Part shown: piece by piece, positions 13,046 to 23,365 of the stretch
Position numbering within the stretch: position 1 is the first letter of the stretch
How the letters are laid out: every line of letters starts with the position of its first letter
NCBI GenBank assembly: GCA_030568195.1
Contig: JAJLTO010000007.1
Location: 496,001-560,000 of the forward strand
Source of the DNA: Dipodascopsis uninucleata var. uninucleata
Lineage: Eukaryota > Ascomycota > Lipomycetes > Lipomycetales > Lipomycetaceae
Length of the DNA stretch: 64,000 bases
Direction of reading: 5' to 3'
Notes under the pieces: model-generated
The model's input: only the letters and a program-made list of their open reading frames with translations
Database searches by the model: none
What the model was told of the DNA's origin: nothing
Program-made: the position numbers and the translations under genes

Positions 13046-13724
13046 CGACGTCGTCTTGTAAGATCTATTACTGAATGTCTCATTTATGTGGCAGCGCGAA
13101 GCTTCGTCTTTATCATATAAATCTTGTCATTTGAAATTTAACTCGTTTCTCTATTCTCCTTTACGCTAATATAATAATATAGACTCTCTGTAGTTAGTTT
13201 CTGTTATCGTTATTTTTAATGTCTGCTCTTTATGGTACAGTTGATAATTGGTATTTTGGTTAGAAATGTTTTAATTTTCTGAGAGCTCTTGGGAATATAG
13301 CATGAAATTTCAGTTCTCTTGTAGGATTGTTTTTAAATAGTGATCGCAACACTTTGTGCTGCGCCGTATTTCCATTAGGTGACCGTGACTAATTCGAATT
13401 AATGAAGTTTTTAATATATTTCTTTCATCATTGTGTAAGGCTATTTGGGAGGAAGCTTTTTAAGAGTCAATTAAGATACGAAATATCTGTGCTGAAAAAT
13501 GCGTGTCACGGTTATCCTAAGTATAATATGGTACATCTGCTAACTAACTATTTAGATTTCATGACTAATATATATGTTTTTTTCTCGAGTAATAATCTCG
13601 ACTAAGCTGTAAAAAGCACTCTCACTATAAGATACTGTCGAAATCTTTTTGCTGTTTGCCAACAGTATATAACTTGTCAAATAAGCATATAAAATCATTG
13701 CTTAAATTTAATAGTTTGGCATAG
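13046..13724. other. Intergenic region RAX1-PRO2
   Basis: This AT-rich spacer lies between two plus-strand genes and should hold the RAX1 terminator and PRO2 promoter. One open frame of 67 codons (13402-13605) has low-complexity composition and no similarity I recognise. Confidence 0.6.
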
Positions 13725-15047
13725 ATGGCAGAGGAAATTGCTAAAACCGCTAGCAGTGCTTCTGCGGTGCTACGCTCTCTTTCAAATGAGTCCAGAGTAA
13801 CCGCACTACAGCGGGTACACGATTCCTTGAAGCAGGGCAAAGAAGAAATCTTGGCAGCAAATAAATTAGATCTGGAAGAAGCAGAGAAGACAAATCTCCC
13901 TGGTCCAATTATCAAGCGGCTTGATCTGGGAAAAGGCGACAAGTTCGATACAATGCTACAAGGTATTCTAGATGTTGCGGCCTTACCAGATCCAATTGGT
14001 AGAATAACATTTGCCAACAAACTTGACGACAATCTCGAGTTATACAGAATCACTTGTCCAATTGGTGTCATCCTCGCAATTTTCGAGTCACGTCCTGAAG
14101 TCATTGCAAATATTGCATCTTTGGCTATCAAGTCTGCGAATGCTGTTATTTTAAAGGGCGGCAAAGAGTCACTCCACACTTTTTCAATCATCTCGAAATT
14201 GGTCCGCCAGGCATTAGCTGAGAGTGAAATTCCATCTGGGGCTGTTCAGTTAGTAGAGAGCAGAAGTGACGTTGCCGACTTGCTGAGCCAGGATAAATAC
14301 ATTGATCTTGTTATTCCTCGGGGAAGCAATGCTCTTGTGCGGTCCATCCAGTCTAACACAAAAATTCCTGTTCTTGGCCATGCCGATGGTCTTTGCTCTG
14401 TCTACATTAACGATGACGCTGACATCGAAATGGCCTCTAGAATTGTTATAGACTCGAAGACAAACTATGTGGCTGCATGCAATGCTATGGAAGCCCTTCT
14501 TGTACAGAGATCTGCTCTTACAACTGTTTTTCCTCCTGTTGCCACTGCATTACTCAATGCTGACGTCACCTTAAAAGTCCCTCCTGAGGTCGCCGTTATC
14601 CTCAAATCTGCAAATGTCACGGAAACTGAAACTGCAAAGATTGTTCCGTCATCTGTAATTGACTATGAGACTGAGTTTCTCTCGATGATCTGTGTGGTGG
14701 TTCCTGTTGATGATGTGGACGCTGCCATTAAGCACATCAACACTCACTCTTCCAAACACACAGATTCGATTGTAACCAGCTCTGAGGCTATCGCACAGAA
14801 ATTTTTGCGTGGTGTAGACTCGTCTGGTGTATTTTGGAACTGTAGTACGAGGTTTGCTGATGGTTTCCGTTACGGTTTCGGCACTGAAGTTGGTATTAGT
14901 ACTAGCAAGATTCACGCTAGAGGTCCGGTTGGTCTCGAAGGGCTCACATGCTATCAGTATCAGTTACGAGGAACTGGACAAGTTGCTTCAGATTATGTTG
15001 GTGCCGGTGGCAGTAAGGAGTTCAAGCATGAAAAGATAGCTTTTTAA
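13725..15047 (+). CDS. PRO2: Gamma-glutamyl phosphate reductase, proline synthesis
   Basis: This enzyme (ProA type) reduces gamma-glutamyl phosphate to glutamate-5-semialdehyde with NADPH, the second step of proline synthesis, in the cytosol. The single exon encodes 440 residues, within the usual family length of about 410-460. The N-terminal cofactor domain includes YRITCPIGVILAIFESRPEV (about 107-126) and the segment AVILKGGKES. The catalytic thiol is Cys252 in NYVAACNAMEALL, which matches the family pattern 'NYPAxCNAMETLL'. The C-terminal RGPVGLEGLTCYQYQLRGTG is also diagnostic. The ATG at 13725 gives the expected N-terminus and no intron is needed. Confidence 0.98.
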   Translation: MAEEIAKTASSASAVLRSLSNESRVTALQRVHDSLKQGKEEILAANKLDLEEAEKTNLPGPIIKRLDLGKGDKFDTMLQGILDVAALPDPIGRITFANKLDDNLELYRITCPIGVILAIFESRPEVIANIASLAIKSANAVILKGGKESLHTFSIISKLVRQALAESEIPSGAVQLVESRSDVADLLSQDKYIDLVIPRGSNALVRSIQSNTKIPVLGHADGLCSVYINDDADIEMASRIVIDSKTNYVAACNAMEALLVQRSALTTVFPPVATALLNADVTLKVPPEVAVILKSANVTETETAKIVPSSVIDYETEFLSMICVVVPVDDVDAAIKHINTHSSKHTDSIVTSSEAIAQKFLRGVDSSGVFWNCSTRFADGFRYGFGTEVGISTSKIHARGPVGLEGLTCYQYQLRGTGQVASDYVGAGGSKEFKHEKIAF

Positions 15048-15703
15048 TTGTATTGTATAGATTTTAGGAATAAAAAGGTAGATAGCCTAAATGAAAGATC
15101 TCTAAATAAAGCATGGCTTCAAAAACTTCGGCATTAGATTTAAAAATCTATCTTTAATAAACCTATGTGCAAAACAAAATCTATCTTTGATATCAAGTTA
15201 TTTAATAAAAGCAAAATTTTACTGTTTGGTATGCTGTTATTGTAATATCAATACAAGCTTAAGCTTTATTTTTCTCAACTATATTGATTTGCTAAAAGTA
15301 CACGGGAGAATTCATTTAAACGAATTACCGTCCTGAAATGAAGAATAAATTCCAAAAAGAAAGATGGAAATATAAAGAAATATAAAAACACTCTTATTAA
15401 ACACATCTCGCAATCTCGCAAAATAAAATTAACAAAATACATAAATCAGCATAATATGAGTCCAGATCCATGCAAAAGATAGAGAAAGGCAAATTAAAAA
15501 GGACAACTTTATGAATACCAAAGGACAAACAGAGGATAATAAAATTAAGCACTCTGTAACTAACCACAATACTAAAGACACAAAACACCAACAATTTTAT
15601 ACCGTAACCCTTCACATAACTAATGTAATCACATCCATATACATTTACGCATGCATGCTTATATAATAGTTGCTCAATACGCCTACCAAGACTCCAATTC
15701 TTG
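15048..15703. other. Convergent intergenic region PRO2 / SPT23-like
   Basis: This AT-rich spacer lies between convergent stop codons and holds both 3' untranslated regions. A minus-strand open frame here (15397-15726) runs beside the end of the next gene, is hydrophobic, and resembles no family I know. I see no RNA gene. Confidence 0.6.
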
Positions 15704-18700
15704 TTAGTTAATAGCTTGTCGCACATTATTTATCGCCATAGAACCTGTTGCAACCAGTTGAGATTTGCGACGCGTAGCAAAGAACTCAATTAAAGAGTCT
15801 GGGATTGGAATATAATCGCTCATTTGAAATCCAAACATACTCATTCCAACATAAACTAAGATGACTAAAAGCACTGGTAACCAGAATGCAAACAACATCA
15901 AATCATTCCAAATCTGCTTCTTTTTCTTGTTCTGCCAAAAGTTAAAAAGCATCTCCTGTTCACTCATTCGAGGCCGCTCTTCGATAGCACTTTTCGATCC
16001 CGTAGTAGTTGACGCAACCGCCACTGCAGACGCAATTGCAGCATCGGGATATATCTCATCATATGATGGCGGCGCAGCTTCGTGATGAGACTTTGAATCC
16101 GTGGTAAACGAAAAGTAGTCGCTTAACCATGAATTTTCCAGTCGAGCTTGCATCATCGCATTAGCACGTCGACTATGCGAAGCTAGAGCAGGCTTGAAGT
16201 GTGTAAAAGCACTAAAAGCATCATGAACATTCTCCTTGAAATTTTCACCAAAATGTGTAGCTGCATCCCAATTCGCAGACTCAAAAGAGAAATGCATCTT
16301 GTTGAACGCTTGGATACGCAAAGCAGTTAAATACTCAGAAACACGCTGCTGCGTAGACGGATGTTTACGGCTCTTAGATTTATCACCTTGTGGATCATTA
16401 TCGTCAGATGAATCCTCAACTAGACGTCTCACTCCATTATAGGCCCGGAACTTCCTTGTGCGTAAGTTACGGCCCTTCTTATCACCAGGATTCTCATCAA
16501 CCTTAATATATGTTGATCTCAACTCTTCCATCGTCAATGCATCTTGATCACTATACGTGTTAACATTGTTATCATCATCACTGGAGCCAATTGGACTTAT
16601 ATCGTCAACTCGATCGCTAATGGAGTTAGCGGGAGACGACGGTCCTGATGAGGTAGGCCAATCTGGAAAGTCAGAACTGTCATTTTGTCCTAATTCAGAT
16701 CTGATAATTGACGATGCACGAGCGATTTCTGTGGAACGTTGCCGTACATGAAAACTTGATACCGGATCCGAAACATAACTAGATAGCAATTGAGTGATTT
16801 CATTACTGGTCGACAAATCAATCGCTGTTTTCCCAGACTGAGTTAAAGCCAGCGGATCAGCTCTCCCATTAAGAAGACGTTGAACAATCCCTCGACGTCC
16901 ATGCATAACAGCAAGATGAAGAGGCGTGAAACCGGATTGATCTTTCAGCTTATAAGACGCACCTCTAGCCAATAATGCGGCCACGAGCCTCTGGAATCCA
17001 AGAATAACGGCAAGATGAAGCATTGTTTGACCTGCGCTATTACGAAGCTGCCATTGCACTTTGTGAGGAGACTCATTATAGTCAATGAGATCCAAACACT
17101 TCAATAAAGTTTTTTCAAGATCTTGCTGATATGGCAAAGAATTCGAAGCAGTAGTTGCTGCAACTCCATTATCTTTACCTTCACCATCATCCTTTCCGCC
17201 AGTCTGACTAACAATGCGCATTGCAATCTGGCGCGCATCTTCCAATCTTCCTGTCATTTTTAATCCGACAACTTGAAGTGCTAACTCCATAAGCTGACGA
17301 TCAGTATCGTCAACATAGGTAAACAACTTTAAATTGTCATTACTTATTTCTGAGAGACTGCGCAATCTGACAACTACCGGTCCAGGTGAAGCGGCAGGCG
17401 GCAAAACTGCAACAATAGTACTATCACTCCAAATGTGAGTTTTGACAGCTGGCTGGTCACCGAACATAACAGTAAGCCCTTGATGAAACGATGTACCTAA
17501 AATCGTAACTTCAATACCACCTCTAATTGGACCTTCAGTAGGAATAAGCCTCTGAAGAGCAGGTGACTCGACGGAGTTACTTGCACGCTCTCTTGGTGAA
17601 GAGGCAGCAGCTGGAGACGCCTTCTGACTACGTTTAGTAATACCACTGCCAACTTCAGACGGTGTACTAGCTACTGAGCTTGGACTGACGTGGGATATAG
17701 GAGTATTATGCGAAAACTGCTGCTGTTGCTGCTGAAGATGAAGCTGTTGTTGCTGTTGTTGTTGCTGTTGCTTCGCCTGTTGCTGTTGTGGAATCTGCGG
17801 TAAATTAGGATTCTGGAGACTTAGTGGACTAGTACTGTTGGGATAGGAAGGATAACCGAAGCTCTCGATCGCGTGAGAGCGAGATCCAAAATTAGCTTCT
17901 TCCAGATTTCTGTAATATTCAGCATGACTTGAAACATTAAGAGAAGTTGAAGATCTTGGGAGGCGCTGATGCACGCTTGGAGGTGATGGATACTGTTTCT
18001 TTGACTGAGATTGCTGCTGCTGCTGCTGTTGTTGTTGTTGTTGTTGCTGCTGCTGCTGCTGCTGATAAGTCAAATTCATGCTGGTTGTTGAATAAGATGG
18101 ACCAAGAGGTCTAGACATCTTACGTTTTCTAGGATTAGACGATTCTGCAAATCCATATTCGTTGGTCGGAGAGTTCGATTCATAGCTACCATTTGCCACA
18201 GCTGACGGATTATTCGTCTGTTGATTGCCCGAAGAAGAAACACCTGTACTAGCATTATTTTTTCTTCGAGAAATTGCACTAGAAGTTTTATGATCATCTG
18301 TGATCATAATAGGCTGTGTCAAAGCCCGAGCAACAACACGGCCAAGACAATCCTTAACGACAAAGTAAACCCTGAACCCAATTTTTTCAGAATGATGTCG
18401 GCAGTAGCAAGGTATTCTCATGGGAATCTCAATTGTCTTGGAGTTACGATTAACCTGAGAACCTGACGTAAGATCCATATTATCCGCTTCATCTGATATC
18501 TCCATGAGCTCAGCACAGTTGAACATAAGACCTCTGTTTTCCTGACTCTCTAACCAATGAGTATCATCAACAGACGGTAGTTTCTTTCTAGATGCACGTT
18601 TTCGCTCTCTATTCATACAGCCAGAACAGACATTAATATATTTGTATCTGTTATGATCACAAACAACGATAGCATCAAGCTCAAGAGTTTTGGCATCAGG

Positions 18701-19846
18701 TGTGAATGACTTTCGAAGTTGTTGCCTAGGTTTAGCAATAGTGATAGCAGGTAAATGCATAAAAACCTCTGAAGGCGCCGGCTCAAACGTCAGCAATGCT
18801 TTAATCTGTGTCTCGACTCGAGATTTCAATGTGTCTGTAGTAACCTGCAATCGATAAATCATATCTTCTGGCGCTTGCCAGTCACGAGGATCGAAATCTG
18901 GCATAGTAGATGGTGGCTCCCAGTCCTCAGGTCTAACTAGAGCAGACTCTGGAGATAAGATATCATCTGGTGAAATTTCAGAAAATGAACCATTTGGATA
19001 TGACTGACTAGAAGACTTTGAATACTCATCTCTTGTCTTTGATGAGCTTTGTTGTAGCTGTGTATGACGCGACTTCAGAGAAAAGGAGCTTGGTGGTTGT
19101 GATGACAAAGATTTTGGTGAAGGCGGATATGAAAACGTATGATGCTTAACAGAAGAAAGGGACGAGTCCGAGTCACTGGAGCGAATAACAATGCCACCAG
19201 CGCCAGCTGCGACAGATGTAGCAGATATACTAGGCCTATCAGACTCTTGAACATCCTGCTGCATTCTTGCATTTGTCGCAGACTCAAAATCAAAATGCTC
19301 AGCCATATATCTATCTTCATCTTCGTCCTCAATATCATCTTCGTCATGAGTTAAAATAGGAGTAGTATTGGAAGAAGATGGCGACCCCTCCGTAGTCTGC
19401 CTTGGAACAGACAATGATGCATCAATTATAACACCTGAATGCAATGTAGTCGTATTGGAGTACGGAAAATTCTCGATAGTCATTTGATCCAAAGAATCCA
19501 TTGTATCTTGCTCGCCAAAAGGACTAAGGTGAATGGCTCCGTGTGATAATATTTGAGGACGTTGGAGAGATTGACCATTTGAATCCTGTACATGTCCTCC
19601 CGATGTACCAGTTGTAGTATTCTTTATACTACTTCCGTTGCTCAAGCTGCTACCATTATTATTAGCGCTGATACTGTTATTAACATCATTACTGTTGCTG
19701 CCATTCGTGATACCATGACTATTACTAGGATCCATGTCTAAATCATGAAAAGCAAAATAAGCAGCATCGTCCGCATCCAGATATAACTCTGAAGAAGTGA
19801 ACTCATGTCCATTTCTGATGTTGGCGTTATCCATTAACGGCTCCAT
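15704..19846 (-). CDS. SPT23/MGA2: Spt23/Mga2-type membrane-anchored transcription activator
   Basis: Spt23 and Mga2 sit in the ER membrane, are ubiquitinated by Rsp5, and release an N-terminal activator that controls OLE1 fatty-acid desaturase and membrane fluidity. The single exon encodes 1380 residues. An N-terminal DNA-binding-like region runs to about residue 520 (IPMRIPCYCRHH is typical). Poly-Q tracts lie near 595-612 and 685-712. An IPT/TIG domain (about 762-832) begins PALQRLIPTEGPIRGGIEV. Two or three ankyrin repeats (about 934-1012) include TMLHLAVILG and TPLHLAVMHG. One transmembrane segment lies near 1317-1342. A PPSY motif (residues 1259-1262) sits before the anchor, where yeast paralogues use LPKY to bind Rsp5. 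One gene stands for both yeast paralogues here, as expected outside the whole-genome-duplication clade. Confidence 0.93.
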   Translation of the reverse strand: MEPLMDNANIRNGHEFTSSELYLDADDAAYFAFHDLDMDPSNSHGITNGSNSNDVNNSISANNNGSSLSNGSSIKNTTTGTSGGHVQDSNGQSLQRPQILSHGAIHLSPFGEQDTMDSLDQMTIENFPYSNTTTLHSGVIIDASLSVPRQTTEGSPSSSNTTPILTHDEDDIEDEDEDRYMAEHFDFESATNARMQQDVQESDRPSISATSVAAGAGGIVIRSSDSDSSLSSVKHHTFSYPPSPKSLSSQPPSSFSLKSRHTQLQQSSSKTRDEYSKSSSQSYPNGSFSEISPDDILSPESALVRPEDWEPPSTMPDFDPRDWQAPEDMIYRLQVTTDTLKSRVETQIKALLTFEPAPSEVFMHLPAITIAKPRQQLRKSFTPDAKTLELDAIVVCDHNRYKYINVCSGCMNRERKRASRKKLPSVDDTHWLESQENRGLMFNCAELMEISDEADNMDLTSGSQVNRNSKTIEIPMRIPCYCRHHSEKIGFRVYFVVKDCLGRVVARALTQPIMITDDHKTSSAISRRKNNASTGVSSSGNQQTNNPSAVANGSYESNSPTNEYGFAESSNPRKRKMSRPLGPSYSTTSMNLTYQQQQQQQQQQQQQQQQQQSQSKKQYPSPPSVHQRLPRSSTSLNVSSHAEYYRNLEEANFGSRSHAIESFGYPSYPNSTSPLSLQNPNLPQIPQQQQAKQQQQQQQQQLHLQQQQQQFSHNTPISHVSPSSVASTPSEVGSGITKRSQKASPAAASSPRERASNSVESPALQRLIPTEGPIRGGIEVTILGTSFHQGLTVMFGDQPAVKTHIWSDSTIVAVLPPAASPGPVVVRLRSLSEISNDNLKLFTYVDDTDRQLMELALQVVGLKMTGRLEDARQIAMRIVSQTGGKDDGEGKDNGVAATTASNSLPYQQDLEKTLLKCLDLIDYNESPHKVQWQLRNSAGQTMLHLAVILGFQRLVAALLARGASYKLKDQSGFTPLHLAVMHGRRGIVQRLLNGRADPLALTQSGKTAIDLSTSNEITQLLSSYVSDPVSSFHVRQRSTEIARASSIIRSELGQNDSSDFPDWPTSSGPSSPANSISDRVDDISPIGSSDDDNNVNTYSDQDALTMEELRSTYIKVDENPGDKKGRNLRTRKFRAYNGVRRLVEDSSDDNDPQGDKSKSRKHPSTQQRVSEYLTALRIQAFNKMHFSFESANWDAATHFGENFKENVHDAFSAFTHFKPALASHSRRANAMMQARLENSWLSDYFSFTTDSKSHHEAAPPSYDEIYPDAAIASAVAVASTTTGSKSAIEERPRMSEQEMLFNFWQNKKKKQIWNDLMLFAFWLPVLLVILVYVGMSMFGFQMSDYIPIPDSLIEFFATRRKSQLVATGSMAINNVRQAIN
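17709..17790 (-). repeat. Second polyglutamine region of the Spt23-like gene
   Basis: CAG/CAA-rich codons encode two glutamine runs split by LHL and AK (residues about 685-712). The mix of CAG and CAA codons makes simple slippage less likely than in a pure CAG tract. It lies between the N-terminal region and the TIG domain, where low-complexity activator sequence is common. Confidence 0.85.
18011..18064 (-). repeat. 18-codon polyglutamine microsatellite
   Basis: Read on the coding strand, this is six CAG, six CAA, five CAG and one CAA codon, giving 18 glutamines in a row. The block pattern suggests expansion of subunits. Length is likely to vary between strains. Confidence 0.92.
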
Positions 19847-21179
19847 TTGTGGACAGACGCAATATATGCGGTTGTGAGGAATTTCGGTCCACTCAGACGA
19901 CCAGCTCGTTACTTAATCTATTTTTGTTGTGCGTGCCGTATATGATTATATCGTTTAAAATGTATAAGGAAAGTATTTTCCTCAATCAACTCCACGATTG
20001 GATTCTCCACGAGAACTTCAACAACGCCTGTTCGTCCTTACAGTTTAGCTAACAATTTCTTAAATTGCCGATAAAGGAAGAATGCCGTCGATAGGAAATA
20101 GAACACCGCCGCAAAATATTAGTGATGCTGACTTTTGAGCTGATTCGACGACGATTTCAAATTGATTTCCAGGCACCCAATAGATATTCGAAATATCTAT
20201 GCTAAAAAAATAGGCAAAATCCGATGTAAATAGAAGGATGTAACAATAAATGACGATTATCGACAAATTAAAAAAAAATCCTTCGGCTTCCTCTGTAACT
20301 TCTGTTCCTTACTAACAATAAGGCTTATTATTAAAAGACAGTAGACACGTTGCCTGTAGGGTGAAAAAGTGAAATATGACAATGTTGCAGATTCCTTGAT
20401 GGATTGTTGGGGCGTAATTTTTTCCTCTGGCACCTTCGACTCACGCTTTTGTTCTTAGCTTCGTACGCTTTTCTTCTCGCCAGCAAATGCCCTGAAATAC
20501 ACCGAAAAAAAAACAATAATACTCTTTTCTATAAGAGTTACTATTATACAAGGCACTGATAAGTTCTTCCCCTGCTGAGCGCCGATACTCTTAAATGTAG
20601 TGGTGCTTTTTAGGCAATGAGATGGTAGGTCGTAAAGCAATAACGCAAAAAAAAATTGCCGAAAATCAAAAAGGCAATAGCCAACTAATAGCAAGCTGCC
20701 ATTCACTATACCGAAGTCGCTTGGCTATAATTGATAGTATTGTGAGAGGAATCGCATGGACACGATGGATAGCTGGATGTTTGATAAGGAAAAATATCAG
20801 CGGACTGAATAGAGAAAGGAAAAGTGGAAGGAAGAAGAAAAAACACTCACCTAAATGAAGCTGTTTTGTGTATTGATATATAGTATCTTGATGTAGTGAA
20901 ATTACACCGCGAAAGTAATATGTGGGAGGGGGGGGCAAAATTATATGGAGTGAGTTACACGGAAGATTTTTTTGTGCGTAATATGCAGTAATAGAGCGGG
21001 AAGCACAGCTGAGCAGCTGCTTAGGTGTAACATTTTTATTCATTTATAGCGTCGCCTGGGCTTGGTTCGTTACCCTTCTTTAACCAATACCTTGCGCCGC
21101 CGCTAAGGCCATACTTTCATGGAGTCGGGTGATATATCCGGGTAACATGTTAAATGAGGCTAACTGTAGCGGGGGTATA

Positions 21180-21198
21180 TGACCCGTTTCACGGGTCA
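21180..21198. repeat. 8-bp perfect inverted repeat containing CCG-N5-CGG
   Basis: TGACCCGT and ACGGGTCA flank a 3-base centre. The core reads CCG-TTTCA-CGG, a spacing and orientation that suits a dimeric Zn2Cys6 fungal transcription factor. It lies in the divergent region between the SPT23-like and Myb-like genes. Binding is inferred, not shown. Confidence 0.45.
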
Positions 21199-22484
21199 GA
21201 AGTGATCGGAATAGTGGTGGGCAGCCAACATCGCGAGCCAGGATAGTTTGCTACAAGTGGGGTCTGCATACAATATAGTATGTAGAGTAGCGCAAATGGC
21301 GAGTAATGCAGTCATAGTAACATGATAATCGTAGAAACTGTGGTCGTAAGTGCTTATGCACACCCAGTCTTGCTATAGCTGCTCTTCTAGTGACTATATA
21401 TATATATTCCTTGGCCAAGCGGCTTACTATCTCCAGATGTTGACAGGCTCCTCACCTTACCTGAATAGTAACAGCAGGGGGCCGGGCGAGAAATCTGTCT
21501 GCCCTTACCTTGCTGCAAGGTCTCCTGACTATACACGTAGGATATTCTCGTGCACATCGGGTAGCAGTAAATACTGACCTGTCTCGCTATCAGCATCGCT
21601 TATTCGAACGCCAGCAACGTGTAGTGGCATTTTGGCGACCAATAGGGCCAGAAAGGTTTAGAAGTACCAGCACGCGAGATACCACTTGTGAAAAGTAAGT
21701 GCGCACGGTTATCGGGGATATGGCATAACCTATACGGTATTTTGCTCGTTCCATATTTGCTCTGCTCCGAGGTTGATCGTCCTGGTTGCAGCAGTATCTT
21801 AGTGCTCTTTTGTAGGCCGATTTTCTGCACATCACTCTCTAACAAGTAATTCAGCCCACAATGCATTAGCCAAGAGACATTAACAACAGGTAAGAGCCTG
21901 CGATTTTGTCTTACAGATAAGCAGTAGCACAATTTAGAGTGGATTTGAAGATTTCAAGAGATAATCCATGAACCAAGCAGATCAAGAGTATCAGAAGCAT
22001 ATCTACATACCCCATGAGTAAATAAGTAAATATTTAGAATACGTTCCAGGTACGATATAGACGCCATGGATCCTAGATCTTCTCCTGTATTTTGTATACT
22101 AGCGCTAGGAAGATGCCAATTTAGCTCTGTAGCCGAGAGAAAAGTAGGCTATTACGTGAGACTACGTTACTCACTGTAGACCTCTTGGACACTAACCGGA
22201 CCTCTCAAATTATTTTTACTTGCCGTATACATATTGCGGCGTCATTCTTACTGCCTTTCGGCTTTTGATTTCTCCTACAATCATCGCCTCTACATTCGAT
22301 GCTGTGGACTTCAGGACTATTGAATACTGTGAATCATGTTGACTAGCCTCAGAACATATTAATCCGTGGTGTGCTCCCATGTCGGATCTAGATTGAACGA
22401 TCACAGTTTAAGCTGCCATGCAGCTTTATGAGTCTACGGTGCTTATATACAGTACTCGCTTATTCGCGCTCGAGCTATGCAATT

Positions 22485-22574
22485 ATGAAGCGTCGCCGTA
22501 GATACATCCCATTGGTACAAACACTCATTATTACGCTTCTTGTAGTACAGGGTAAGGTTTGTTCAGATGAGTAA
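22485..22574 (+). other. Tiny open frame with signal-anchor-like composition
   Basis: The 29-codon frame begins MKRRRRYIPLVQTLIITLLV, that is, five basic residues in the first six and then a hydrophobic stretch, followed by VQGKVCSDE and a stop. A GTAAGG donor-like site lies inside it, so it could be a first exon of a secreted protein, but no second exon is evident downstream. An imperfect 9-bp hairpin overlaps the stop. Chance is quite possible. Confidence 0.2.
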
Positions 22575-23365
22575 GTAATTACTCGTCACGTTGTGCCCTG
22601 TATGGTTTAGGGCTAAGCGTATGGTAGAACGCTACGCCAGTAAATTGGCTTTTGGGTCAATTTACATTAGGTCTCTGTGCACACGTCCCAGATCGCGAAA
22701 GGGACGGAAAAGAGGCTGTAGAGAACGACGATTTATTAATTCATTAAGCTGAAGCATAACTACGATTCTGTGCGATATATTCTTTAATTTCAGTAGACTA
22801 AGTCATCTTAGCTACCTGCTCAGAACTACGTGGTACTGGTAGGCTGGCCATATTTGTATTACGTCGGTAGTAGAACAGGCTGCAAATTTTGTTAGCTACA
22901 AGAATCGGCACGCGGGCAGGACTGCTCTAAAATTTCTACGACAAGGATCGCAATTGGTTCAAGGTTCCTGAATAGTAGCACTTGCTCAGCTTTAACTCAA
23001 TGTTGTCTGAGGCGGCAAACTAGCCGGGAAATATTACTGATTATCCTTCGAAGTGCAACCGACGTTGGATTGATTTTACCTGGAACTTTCTTATTCATGG
23101 TCCTGTCGCGCTCTTCCTCTTGTTCATTGCAGTACTTACTTAAAGTTATACAAGGTAATGTCATATTTTGTGTATAGTATCCAAACTCTTATCCCACAAG
23201 ATATTCGCGTTCAGGAATATATACTTACAATATATTCTTTTTTCTTTCAGGTTTTTAAAGCATCGCTGATCAGTATCTTTAGGCTCAGACCACAATTCTT
23301 TGATAATAGACTATTAGAATAATAATCTTTTTTATAATTATTCATAAGGGTAAGATAGGGTATCA

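Larger units (their letters stand above)
19847..23365. other. Long divergent promoter region (3.5 kb)
   Basis: The gap lies between two divergent starts. Small open frames on both strands (for example 21600-21932 minus, 110 codons) resemble no family I recognise. It holds an inverted repeat at 21180-21198 and a tiny hydrophobic open frame at 22485-22574, both listed separately. A G-run lies near 20927-20936. I see no tRNA A/B-box pair. Confidence 0.55.
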
